From positions 100,157 to 164,156 of the forward strand of contig SJOL01004493.1 of assembly GCA_004794785.1 (NCBI GenBank): DNA of 64,000 nucleotides, in the 5' to 3' direction. Below the pieces are notes generated by a model. It ran no database searches. It had not been told where the DNA came from and saw only the letters and a program-made list of their open reading frames with translations. The position numbers and the translations under genes are program-made. Each line of letters begins with the position of its first letter. The first letter of the stretch is position 1. This document shows positions 25,340 to 37,100 of this stretch, one piece after another. This DNA comes from Opisthorchis felineus (lineage: Eukaryota; Platyhelminthes; Trematoda; Opisthorchiida; Opisthorchiidae).

Positions 25340-26230
25340 TCCAATCTTTTAGTCCTGTAAGTGAGGTCAATCCATGCGGGAAAGCCGGAAGGTTGCGAGT
25401 TCTAATCTGGTACATGAGATGCGAACTGCTGACGATTCCTCCCGACCTAAATCTGTCACCTTGTCGTGGTGGTCGGGCTTCTGTGCTGCAATGATCCTGC
25501 GGGCTATACTGGCTGGAACTCACTTCCTAAAGGTTCAACCATGCCAGGAAGGCCAACGGGGAGCAGCCCGACGAAGAACAGCGAGTCCCCGTACTGCGAG
25601 TAATCGTATTACGGGGTGGTCTGGAGGTAAAGTCGTACTATCCTCTGCGATAGGAGTGTGAAGGCAGTAAGGCGTTTCCCCCAGGCAACCAGCACGTCCA
25701 TATTTATGGAAGCAGCGATGCTGCATTCCCCCGAAGAAAGACGGGTTAGAAAAGGTCGGCCCAAAAAAAACCGCACACTCCGATCGCCCAACGGTTGACC
25801 GTGACCGCCGGCGCATTATTCAATACGGTCGAAATACTTTTAAAACCAGAGTCCGGTGCTGCTCAAAAGGCACCTGCTGTGCGCAGCCGCATCAGGAGTG
25901 AGACAGTAATGCCCTACTCCCTGCGCCCCCGGGCCAGGCCGGCCCCCTACAGCCAAGTAGGTCAGACTATTGAGGCATTGGCTCCGGGTCCCCCAAGAAA
26001 ACCCTAACAACCGCTGTCTCGCGGTCCAGACTCTTGAGTCAGAGGTTAGGGGCAGGGTCCCCAAACAAAACCCTACATCCTCCCACTGCCTTGTGGGTCA
26101 GACTTTTTAGTCAAAGGCTCAAGGTGGGGTACCTCAACTAAACCCTCTTCTTCGGCCTGGGCAACCGGGAAGTATCATTTGCCCTTGCAGCTGTTCGCTC
26201 ACCGGCCTTCTCCCTCACTCCCTCCTAACC
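25340..26230 (+). mobile_element. Isolated 5' region of an RTE-like LINE
   Basis: From about 25,583 to 26,200 this is an inverted homologue (estimated 85%) of the 5' region of the LINE at 28,718-32,395 (its positions ~31,800-32,395). Shared features are a CCATATTTATGGAAGCAGCGA block, a CACTCCGATCGCCCAAC block, and internal repeats built on GTCAGACT...AGTC and GGGTCCCC. It extends further 5' (25,340-25,583) than that copy, so it probably preserves more of the true 5' end. Similarity ends near 26,200-26,230, shortly after the presumed ORF start, and no endonuclease or reverse transcriptase follows. LINEs usually lose the 5' end, so a copy with only the 5' end is unusual. Confidence 0.75.
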
Positions 26231-27850
26231 CATCGTATAGTGAATTGACGATTCCTAACAGCTATATATAGAATGGTATGGAATCAATCCAACTACAGAA
26301 ATAAATCGCTGTTGATTATTCCAAATCTTTTCAAACTATCAACAGATCTAGGTAGCTGAGGAGGAAGAAGAACCATGTGCCTGAGAAGTCGTCACCTGAG
26401 GAGCCAGTCAACACACAGAGACCTGATGAGTTGTATGACTGAAGGATGAGTGGTGTTATATCCTGTCCAAATGCGCGCTAATCACACTGCTGATCAACCG
26501 TTCGTGACTGAACTGTATACTACTCAAATAACGACCACGATGTCACGGGATTCCAATCTTTCTAGAGGTTCGTAAGATGCGCAGTATTGTTATGTGGGTC
26601 ACCTGTTAGATTCACAAAGTACCTGCCCCTTCAGCCAAGCAAATGTCACTGATAACGCTCAAATGGATTGAAACACGTCTTGAAGCACCAACACCCATCT
26701 TCTGACTACACGTCGACTACCGATAGCAGACTGAATCTCAATAACAAAAAACTGGTGCAAAATGATTTAAGAATCAGAAGAATGGGTCCGCAACCCAACA
26801 TTTCAGCAGATGGTATGTTCAAAATATGAAAGTCTTTATCCACTTGATCCCTTGAGGTTTCCTCTTGGAAGAACTCCTTTCAGACTCCGGTCTCCCTCCC
26901 GTGAAAGGCAATGCTTAATATGATGCCGCTCCAGTGCATGGATTGCAAATTGCAAAGTTAATCAATTTATATCAACCTGAGTGCTGCATAGAACAAAAGT
27001 TGAATTTGGTCAAGATCAACCATTTTCTGGCCTCTGAACAATTAAGTGCTCTAAGTTAGGTGACTTCAGAATCTAATATTCGGAGTTGTTTACGGTGCAC
27101 TATACCAGCATGTACAGGTATTCAATGGTAATCGTGTACAATACCCCCCCCCCCTGAAAACTAGACAAGGTCATTCTCGTCGGTCAATACCCGGCATTCG
27201 ACCCCACTTCTCCCAACCCGAACCGCGCCACATTCATGGGTAGCTCGGGGGAAAGGGGATATTAGTAGTTGGTCAGGTGGCAGTTGATCAACTGCCAGTG
27301 CCTCATTCGCGTTCTCCACGGTAGTTTCTTTTGGGAAGATATGCACCATTGGACAGTAAAAGGCTCAAATCTGACAAATCATGTATCTCTATATATGGAT
27401 GTGTGGAAGGGGGGTGAATAAGACAGGGGATAAATGCAACAATAGATCACGGTTATCACACGATTCATCCGAAGGGAAAAATACAGATAACTGATTGTCA
27501 GAACTAAACATGTAGATAAGCCATGAAAAAGACGAAATAAAGAGATAAACCACATTTGGTAAATAATAAAATTTCGCAGTTGAGTGGAATGGTAAGTGTG
27601 CCCACTTCGGGATGGAATGCTTTCTCATGTGTCCCAAGAAATGTCCATTTTCAAATCAGAATATAGTAGAACATACCGTTGGCGATAACACTTTGAAATA
27701 AGAAAGGAAATGCGCGAAAGGAAAAAAGGGAAATATATATTTCATCTAGGGTGTGTGCTGGGGACGATGGCACCGTGATCAACTGATCCCAAAGCGTGTA
27801 TATGATCGGCAGGTACCGAGACATCCAGCTCTTGAGCGAGTTACTCCCGC
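26230..27850. other. No gene; region beyond the CSP stop codon
   Basis: Nothing coding is recognised. It lies 3' of the CSP gene and should contain its 3' UTR, but I could not place a convincing minus-strand poly(A) signal. A run of 11 C lies at 27,144-27,154. Confidence 0.4.
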
Positions 27851-28021
27851 TTAGTAGGCTCGACCTGTGAATGGTTGCTGTTGAGGAACACTAACTCCAG
27901 TGGGGAAGGGGACAGACTGGGTTCCTGTGGAATCAAAATAGTTGGACTGGTCGAATGGGGTTGGATCAAATGGAGGAGCAGATTGCTGCATTGGAGTTAT
28001 GTCCTCCGTATCAGGATCATC
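27851..28021 (-). CDS. CSP: CSP exon 6 (C-terminus and stop)
   Basis: 171 nt after a TTTCAACAG acceptor, 56 codons plus TAA. It begins [13 protein letters not shown] and is rich in Pro, Gln and Phe, ending [14 protein letters not shown]-termini are poorly conserved, so assignment rests on strand, phase-0 join to exon 5, the clean acceptor, compositional fit and a plausible total length. An extra small exon inside the 8.4 kb intron cannot be excluded. Confidence 0.8.
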   Translation of the reverse strand, partial: DDPDTEDITPMQQSAPPFDPTPFDQSNYFDSTGTQSVPFPTGVSVPQQQPFTGRAY

Positions 28022-28082
28022 CTGTTGAAAGTTATGGAAAGGATTAATCATCAACAAAGGTCGTACGCTATATATATATATG

Positions 28083-28125
<43 letters not shown>

Positions 28126-31100
28126 TCATTCAGATTCGTCATCGTTAAGGGCCGGATTCTGAAAGTTAAGCTACACAGACTGAGACAGGGCTTAGGTGGC
28201 TGATGGACACCTGATCCAGCAACGATTATTTGCAGTGAGACAAATCTATGGCAAGAGACCGACAAACAAAGCTTCGTGAGGACAAAGTGTCTTTCCCAGC
28301 GCTCAAACCGAAACAGTGTATGTTCGGGGTCCAAAACTTCGGTCCACAGTGAAAGGCTGAAGAAACTTCTATAGGTGTTCGTATCCTATGACTAAAACTT
28401 GTAACCTCCAATGCGCCTGTTAGTAAAGTTTTCTTCGTGACAATGCATCAGTCTACGTGTCTCAAACACCAACCGGCAAATTACTCAAGTCTACATCAGC
28501 AATTCTGCTACAGAAATCGTCTGGAGAGTACAAAAAGCTGCACAAATAGAGAAAAGAAACACTGAACGCGGACAAAAGGTCCCACCAAGATTGGAAAGCA
28601 TGAAATTACTGTACTCAAACCACTGTCGACTAGTGGTGGCTATGCCGATAACTACGCTGTCCGCTCTATTGTATGTTACTGCCTATGCTCCACTGGTTTC
28701 ACTGCATGGGCTGCAGCCATCATTATCATCGTCATCAGCTGTAAGAACCGTGTACTTGTCGTACAGTGGTTGTAGCTGTCACAGTTTCGTCCACCGATGG
28801 TTTCGGGAGTTGATAAGTTGGTGCGTAAATACAGGGCTGTCGGCGGACTTTTAAGTGGGTGGGGTGGGGTTGGGGAAGGAGTTATGCATTGAAGGCAATA
28901 GCTTGGATGCACGACCGCCATTGAAAGCGCGACTGGGTCATGTCTGACAACGTCTCTAGCCATTAACGTGGCCCGTCTTGTGGTCCCCATTCAGGGAGAC
29001 AGAAATGACCAGCACAGCTGAGTTTGCTGGTAATGGCTTTCACACTTCACTGTCAAGCCATTGTTTGACCGCCTCTGGCTCCTTCCCACCCTTCGCGTGG
29101 TTCTGCAAAAAGAACCTTTCGAGGAGGTCAGTCGACTGGCATACGGAGCAAGTGGCTTAGCCAGCGCAAGCTATGCAGTGTGATCAGTTATTTCTTCCGA
29201 ATACCATTCGACGTATTTCAGCATTGCTCATACGGTGTTCCCACCAGACTTGGGCAATGCTCCGAAGAAATCGATGGTCAAACACTGAAAGTCTTTTGAC
29301 GTCCACGGCGCGCAGCGGCCAGGTTTCTGACCCGTATAGCAATATGGATCGCATCGCAACATTGTAAACTCGACCCTTGACGGATAAGCTGATGTCACGC
29401 CTACGCCACAAGTGACGCAGGTTCACAAAAGCTGCTCTGGCCTTCCCAATCCGGATGGAAATAGCATATTTCGCTAGACCACCGGGACTGATACAGCTGC
29501 CCAGGTAGACGAAGTTGTCTACTACCTCAAGCGGCTAATCCGCAAGCATGAGGCTAGGATTCAAGCCTACCCAGTCTTGCAGTAGCACTTTACGCTTTGC
29601 AGGCGTGAAGCGCATGCCAAACAGTGAGGCGGACTTATTTAGATTATTTAGTATTGTTTGCATTACCACGGCATCCGATCCAGGAAGAGCTATGTCGTCT
29701 GTGTACTCGAAATCTGTGAGCGGTTGCCCGGGGAGCACTTCGACCCCACAGGCATTAAAATCTTCCATGATCGTATCAATGACGAAGTTGAAGAGGAAAG
29801 CCTTGTCTGAAACAACTTGAAGTGGTGAACTCAGAAGAGAGCTTCCCGTAGACCTTCACACGTCCGCCGGAGTTGGCGTACAGCGCCTTAAAGAGGGTCA
29901 AGAATTTATGGGGGGCATCTTTGCTCCACAGATACTGCCATAGTGCCTGAGGGTCCACAGAGTCAAAGGCACCTTTCAGATCAAGGAACACAACCATTGT
30001 TGGTTGCTGGAAGCAGTGTCGCTGTTCCAGAATCTGTCGGAGGGTGAAGATCTGATCGATGCATCCTCTTGCAGGACGGAACCCAGCTTGGTTTTCGCGG
30101 ATCTGCCTCTCACTGTGTTCAGTCAACCGTCGAAGGATAAGACCAGGGAGCACCTTCGATGCCACAGTTATCAGGCTGATGCCACGGTGGTTTTCACACA
30201 GCGTCCGCGTACCCTTTTTGAAGACAGGAATAACTGTCGACATACCCCATTCTGCAGGCACCTTCTCTTCGTTCCATATGAAACCAATAAGCTTTGTCAG
30301 ATGGGTCACCGGGGATTCTCCGCCTTCTTTGAAGAGGACTGGAAACAGACCGTCCGGGCCTGGTGGATTCACGCGTCTCAGTACAGATATTCCAACGGGC
30401 GATTAAGGCTTACATTCCATTCGCCCGTATGCACTATCTCCAGGGGCTGTGTTGCAGGAGGCCAGCTAAACTGTTCTTCGAAGTGTTCGGCCCATCTTTC
30501 CAGTCGACGTTTTTGCGAGTGAATTAATGAGCCATCTTTTTCACTTATCGTTTAACTGACCGTTGCTTCCCTAGGGCCAGTCAGTCGTATCAATTGATAT
30601 AGGGTACGGCTGTTTCCGGTACCAAAAGCCTTCATCTCGGAGATTTCGATGTCCACCAGGGCTCTTCTGTATTCGGCATTTGAGGGATTCGCGTGCGCCG
30701 TCGTACTCGTTGCCTGCTAGTATGGATTTCCTGGTATCAATCATGGATAGCAATCTCGACGACATCCAGTGGTCTTGTGGTCGAATCGGAGAAGTCGGAC
30801 AGACAGCACTGAACGCTACTTGCATAGCTCTTTTCGCATTTTGCCACGCTTCATCCACATGCTCACTGCCAGTACAGTAGTGGTTTACTGCGGAGAGTTG
30901 TGGGGCTAGCTCAGATCGATACTGTTGAGCTATGGTAGTTTTTCGAAAATGATGGATTGGCATGCTTCTCGCTGACTTGTGAGGGCCTGAGGGAAAACGA
31001 ACTGTCAGGCGTGCACGAACCACCACCGGTGGCTGACAGCCACGTAACCAAGTGGATCCACGGTTGAGTTGCAGTTGGTGACCGTCAGGTTATGCGATGC

Positions 31101-34100
31101 GAACGTTTTTGCTGAAAGTCCGTACCGGCCAGAAACAGTTCATGATCCGCACACGGTCGAAGGAGTCGCTCTCCGTTGTCTGTCCGACAAGCATCGACCG
31201 CCCAAATGTGATTTCAAGAAGCTCAGGCGACCAACTTGAACATTCATATCGCCCGAAAGTATCACAATGTCAGTGCTTCTTGCTTGACGAATGAGCCCGG
31301 ATAACCCTCGATTGAAGGTATCCTTCTATCGACCTGACGGCGCAAAGACGACTGTTTACTGGGATCCAGTCTAGCAAAGCGCGTTCAGCTCTGGGGCTGA
31401 GTGCAACTCCCACGCCATATATTCCACGAGCCATCGCTTCTGGGTCACCAGACACACGGAGGGAGAAATGTGAAAGAGCTGAGTTCGTCCTCGGCGTTTT
31501 GAGATGCATAACCACGCTTGGGTCTTGTATGCATGTTTCGGAGATACAGCATACATCAATTTTAAGGGAGCATAAGGTTTCAGCAAGCATTGCCTGTTTG
31601 CCAATTTGACATAGAGTACGGACGTTAAAAGCTCCTATATAGAAAGGATTTCGTGGATTAAGTGTCATATTTTTTATTGTTAATAGGCAGCGAGGAGCAT
31701 AAGGCCCCTCGGTCATACAACTGACAGTCAAATGACCCAGCGACGTTTGCATGTATCGAGGGAAGGGGTTGGAGAGGGACACTGGTAGATGCAGAACTGT
31801 GCGGGCAAATGATACTTCTGGGTTGCCCATGCCGAGGAAGGGGGTTTGGTTGAGGTAACCCACCTTGAGCCTTTGACTAAAAAGTCTGACCTACAAGGCA
31901 GTAGGAGGATGTAGAATTTTGTTCGGGGACCCTGCCCCTAGTCTGACTCAAAAGTCTGACTCGCGAGGCAGCGGACAGTAGGGTTTCCTTTGGGGACCCT
32001 GCCGGGAGCCGATGACTCAATAGTCTGATCTGCTCGGCTGCAGGGGGCTGGCCTAACCCGAGGGCGCAGGGAATAGGGCATTACTGCCTCACCCCTGATG
32101 AGGCTGCGCACAGCAGGTGCATTTAGGGCAGCCCCGAACTCATTGTTTTTGAAAGTATTTCAACCGGTGGTCACGGTCAACTGTTGGGCGATCGGAGTGT
32201 GCAGATTTTAGGGCCGACCTTTTCTAACCCGTCCTTCCTCGGGAGAATGCAGCATCGCTGCTTCCATAAATATGGACATGCTGGTCGCCTGGTGGAAACA
32301 ACTTACTGTCTTCGCACTCCTATCGCAGAAGACGGTACGACGTCAGCCCCAGACCGCCTCGTAGCACGATTACTCGTAGCACTTTTGCTCATAATCAGGA
32401 GAAAACCATTCCCCCTGGATTCAACTTTTCGAAAAATGTCTGCACTCGGATTATGTCAAGAGGCCTAGATGTCTCTTAAATAAACATGTCTGATGGCCTA
32501 TCAATGCCTAACAAAGCTTCCGCTTCTGACAAAACCACAAAGAGAATACTCCTGACTGGCAGTCGATGGTTACATGTAGTCATCATCATCATCATCAGCT
32601 GTAAGAACCGTGTACTTGTCGTACAGTGGTTGTAGCTGTCACAGTTTCGTCCACCGATGGTTTCGGGAGTTGATAAGTTGGTGCGTAAATACAGGGCTGT
32701 CGGCGGACTTTTAAGTGGGTGGGGTGGGGTTGGGGAAGGAGTTATGCATTGAAGGCAATAGCTTGGATGCACGACCGCCATTGAAAGCGCGACTGGGTCA
32801 TGTCTGACAACGTCTCTAGCCATTAACGTGGCCCGTCTTGTGGTCCCCATTCAGGGAGACAGAAATGACCAGCACAGCTGAGTTTGCTGGTAATGGCTTT
32901 CACACTTCACTGTCAAGCCATTGTTTGACCTCCTCTGACTCGTTTCCACCCTTTGCAGAAACAACCCTTCGAGGAAGCCGGTCGACTGACCATCTTGAAT
33001 AAAGAGGAGCTCCTCGTCGGGTGGGCCGAATACTTCAGTTATCGTGCCCACCAGCTGCCACTCATCTGGAACCCACAGTTGACGTAGAACCCTGGATGGT
33101 GAACGTGGAACCCCTACGGCCTTGGGGGTTTATGACTGCATATGTTCTCTCAAGCGCCACCGAGCTTCTGGTCCAGATGACCTCCCACCCGCATTGTTCA
33201 AAGACGGGGGTGAAATCCTCAGTCAGCGCTTGTCTGATCTTTTTGTCCGCATCCGGGAGAAGGAGCCTGTCCCAGACAAGTGGGGAGAGTCGGTGGTAGT
33301 GACCATTTCTGACCGCCATTTCTTGCAATGTCTCCAATCAAGTGCAGGAGTCGAGGGGACCCAATCCTGGAAGGCATAGTGCATCAACAACACCCAAACT
33401 CTTCGCAATCTCTTTCACACCATCCTGGAGGAGGAACAGAAAACAACACTCGTCTTGGTAGATGGTGCTTCGGTATGGGTAGCAAACGGCCGAGCCACGG
33501 CAGTTGATCGTGCTGGACATTTTCCGCGATTGAATTACCTACTGTACAACCAAAAACCTGTTTTCTAATCACATCATTACTAATCCGTTGACGTCATCCA
33601 AAACCAGCACCGCTTCTGAGGTATCGGTGGTCAAAAACCTGAAGATGCCTCACATCATCTGTCCGCAGGGACCATGTTTCACAACCATACTTCCTGTAGC
33701 CTAGCACACGCGACCCTTGAGATCCAGTATTATGTCGTCTTGACGCCAAAAGAGACGCAAATTAGCAAACGTTATTCGTGCAATGACTTTATCAGACGCA
33801 CTTCCGTCAGGGCTAATACAACTACCGAGGTATGTAAAATTCTCCACAGCCGCCAATGATTCGCCTTGAATTGTAGGGGGTATGTTCAGAGACCGCACGT
33901 TATCAAGCATGACTTTGCACTTTGAAGGTGCTAGGCGCATGCATGGTATGACAGTGGTCAGTCTATTCAACAGGGGCTGTGCTTCGCCTTGGTCTTCAAA
34001 GATTAGGGCGATGTCATCTACTTACTCCAGATCGACAAGGTTCTCATCAGCAACAGTTTGAACACCGGGGTTTTGAAGACCTTCCAGCGTTCGCCTTATT

Positions 34101-37100
34101 ATTTCATCAATGCCCAGAAGTATGTGAATATAGGGACCGGATTATGCTCACAAACTTCTGGGGCATACCCCGTTGAGCAAATTTGGTTAACAGCACTGAC
34201 CGACCGACAAAATCGAACGCGCCCTTGAAGTCAATGAATACAAGGATTGTGGGTCGTCCGTACATGTGGTATTGTTCGAACACCTGACGGAGTGTGAATA
34301 TGTGGTCGACGCAGCCTCTACCCGGTCGAAATCCCGCTTGATTCTCACGGGTCAGTGTTTCGTGTGCCACCGTAAGACGACGAGGAATCAGTGACGCCAG
34401 AAGACTTGTTACAACAGGAGTCAAACTGTGGTTACCACATTCACTGCGAGTACACTTTTTTTTAAATAGGCACTGTTACCGATTCATCCCAGTTGTATGG
34501 GACGGTCTCGTTCTCCCAGATAGACGCAAATAGGCTAGACAGGCACTGACTGAGGAATTCGCCGCCATCCTTGATTTCTGGGTCCACTAGCTTCTGAATG
34601 GCTAAGCGAGGTATGCGCGTTTTGCATAGACCTGAAAAGCAGCATCGCACAAGTGCACGGTCGGAGTCCACGCTGGTGTTCCAGAAGGAGCGGCAAGCAG
34701 TGATCGACCCTCGCCACCGATAAATGACAGCGATGTGATCTACTTCGATTCGAGGCTGGTTCGTCGGTGAGCACCACGTGGTCAAGCGAAAATTGGTGCT
34801 GCGAAGGAACCGTCTGTGATCGGCACACAGCTGAAGCAGGCGATCTCCGTTATTCGTGCGTCTCGTGTCCACTCCAAGACAACAACACAACCGGACCTCA
34901 GCAGCGCTTAGTTTACCTACATGGGCGTTCATGCACCACTAAACACAACGATGCCTGAGCTTTTAGCTCGTTGTGAAAGAGCACCTAGAACTTCCTAGAA
35001 AAATGGCGAGATGGCTTAGTGGTTAGAGCGCGAATTTACTAACCGGAAGGTCCGTGGTTCGAACCCGACCTATGCATCTCGACTTCCTCTGTCTAGACTT
35101 GGGCAACCTGGCAGTATCCCAGCCCTCGTGCTTCCTTCTGGTGGCATGGCAGTTAGGCACCGAAAGGGTGCTACAGCTGAACGATTTTTTTATAGAAACT
35201 CTTTGGCAGATTCAGAGCAACAGACCGTTGGAGCGTAAGGAGACAAGAAACAGGTTGCGATGGACCTTGCTTTCTCGAGATACTCTCAGAGACGTTGCCA
35301 AACGAACCGAGCAGAGGTGACTATCAACCGGTATCCAACGAAGTAGTGGCGCTTCCGCTCGGTTGCTCAATACCACAACCACCCCAACATATCCACCTGC
35401 AGTGACCTCTGCATCACCAGAGGCTCGCAGCCGGAACCTGGAAGAGAGCGAGGGGGTAGTCAGTTCAGTTACAGTACTTGCGTCCTGTGTCCTTGTTCCT
35501 GACAGACAGCATACATCAATGCAGAGGCAATCCAGCATGCGAGCAAAAGCCACCTGTTGTCCTGCTTGTTTCAGCGTTCGAACATTAAAGGCAGCTAAGT
35601 AGGGTAGCTAAGTAGCTAAGCTAAGGTTTTGAAAACAGACTTCGAAGCGTTTAGCGTTGATATTGAAGTCGGACGTAGAAAAGCTGCAGCTGAGTGTGAT
35701 GCACGGTGAACAATGCGGTCAATCCGGGTGCACGGACTGCAGAAAGAGTATTCAAACTTGGATGGGGGAGGGTAGGAGAGGGGAAACTTGAAAGTGTGAG
35801 AAGGGAGGCGGCAGCAGTAGGCTGCTTTCGCTTACGCGCCCTGGTGTGCACAGCAAATAAGGCGACCCGGCTGGTGACACCACGCGACGGCTGATGTGGC
35901 ATGAGGGTATTGTTAGTTGTAATTATCATGGTTGTAGGCGAGCCTGGATACTTCCAGGGCGCCCACATCTAGACAGGACGGTTAGGTTTCTCAACCAAAG
36001 CCTTTGGCTCAAAGGCCTGACCGCAAGGCAGTGGTGTTTAGCGGGATATGCAATTGCGTCACTATTTTTTATAGAACAAGTCACCACACATGTTCCAACC
36101 CTCAAGCTGGAGGGCCAAGAGACTGTGTTGGTGGGACCTCTAACCACTGAACAACCTGATATGCGAGTGTCGAGCGGACACCCCCGAGTATAGCTCAATG
36201 GGTCGCGAAGGTACATAAATCGTCAGATTGCGGTATGGTCCAGTCTCTTCATGACGGGACTATAGAGAAGGCTCGAAAAAAATTCAGAAGTTTTCATAAA
36301 TGTACTCTTTCTTAGGCCACTATGATAAGCATGGTCTCCCTGATACCATGAGAGGTTATGATAGACAAACTTCGCGTTTTGAAACGGCGATTCATAGATG
36401 CTAATGAGCAGCAACACACCCACGAATCTGTGAATTAATAGGAACAAACTGACCTGTAGATTGACTGCTGCTTCCAGATCTTCTTCATCCGGCATTTTTG
36501 GTTTACATTTGCCACAACAGAAGTTGAAGCAGCAGAAACAGCAACAGCAGAAGAAGCATCCAGTGAGAAGGAAGATGAGCAAGAATAGAAGCTACGGTTG
36601 AGAGGAGGATAACGGCGGACCGATAGCCACTTACCTTGCACCATTTGTTTGTGAGGACAAAGTAGGTGTTCACATTCTCCTCCCCAAATTGCTCTGCTAT
36701 AGACAGACCTACGCTACCATACTTGTCGTAGATATTCCGTTTAATTGGATCGGCAAGCGTCCGGTAGGCACGGTTAATCTCCTTGAACTAGTAAAAAGCT
36801 ATTTAGTCGTTGCGTAATCGGACTCACAATTTCCGAGGCAGCCGGATTGTTCGGATTCTTGTCCGGATGGAAGCGCAAAGCAAGCTTGAAGAGGCGTGAA
36901 GAGGGAAAGGCAAAAGTTACGCATACTTTTACGACGTAGTGCTCATTGTAAATAACATGCCTAACAAGTACACAACCAGAGCCAACGATCTTCACCCATA
37001 TGGGATACTGGAGAACCATCAGTTGCTTCACTGGAAATGAAGCTTGGGGCTGAAGTGAAAGCAATGTTCTCAGGTTGGAGCGTAAAGAGGAAACTCCAAA

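Larger units (their letters stand above)
28718..32395 (-). mobile_element. RTE-like LINE copy A, nearly full length, degraded
   Basis: On the minus strand: 5' region with tandem repeats (32,395-31,865), apurinic-type endonuclease (from 31,863), linker (31,026-30,571), reverse transcriptase (30,372-29,535), C-terminal region (to 29,184) and a 3' UTR ending in CTTACAGCTGA plus ATG/ATA-type repeats at 28,718. Total about 3.7 kb, the size of an RTE-type element with one ORF. Several frameshifts make it non-autonomous. It lies in CSP intron 5 in the same orientation as the gene. Clade assignment (RTE-like) rests on domain layout, length and the short-repeat tail. Confidence 0.85.
33225..36190 (-). 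mobile_element. RTE-like LINE copy B, rearranged
   Basis: Minus-strand parts: 5' region (36,190-35,860), endonuclease N-terminal half (35,553-35,212), an inserted SINE (35,192-35,002), endonuclease C-terminal half (34,932-34,600), a deletion of the whole linker, RT (34,590-33,970), thumb (33,970-33,701) and C-terminal tail to about 33,300. Sequence differs clearly from copy A, so this is a second subfamily, shared with copy C at 38,393-41,400. It sits in CSP intron 5 and is inactive. Confidence 0.82.

Noticed and set aside
9351..28123. TA-rich tracts as replication origins or promoters
   Set aside because: They are simple microsatellites without any associated element.
30004..30522. A 172-codon plus-strand ORF
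   Set aside because: It is antisense to the LINE copy A reverse transcriptase.
35003..35075. tRNA gene, from its A and B boxes
   Set aside because: It has no cloverleaf acceptor stem and continues into the same ~100-bp body as two other copies, so it is a SINE head.
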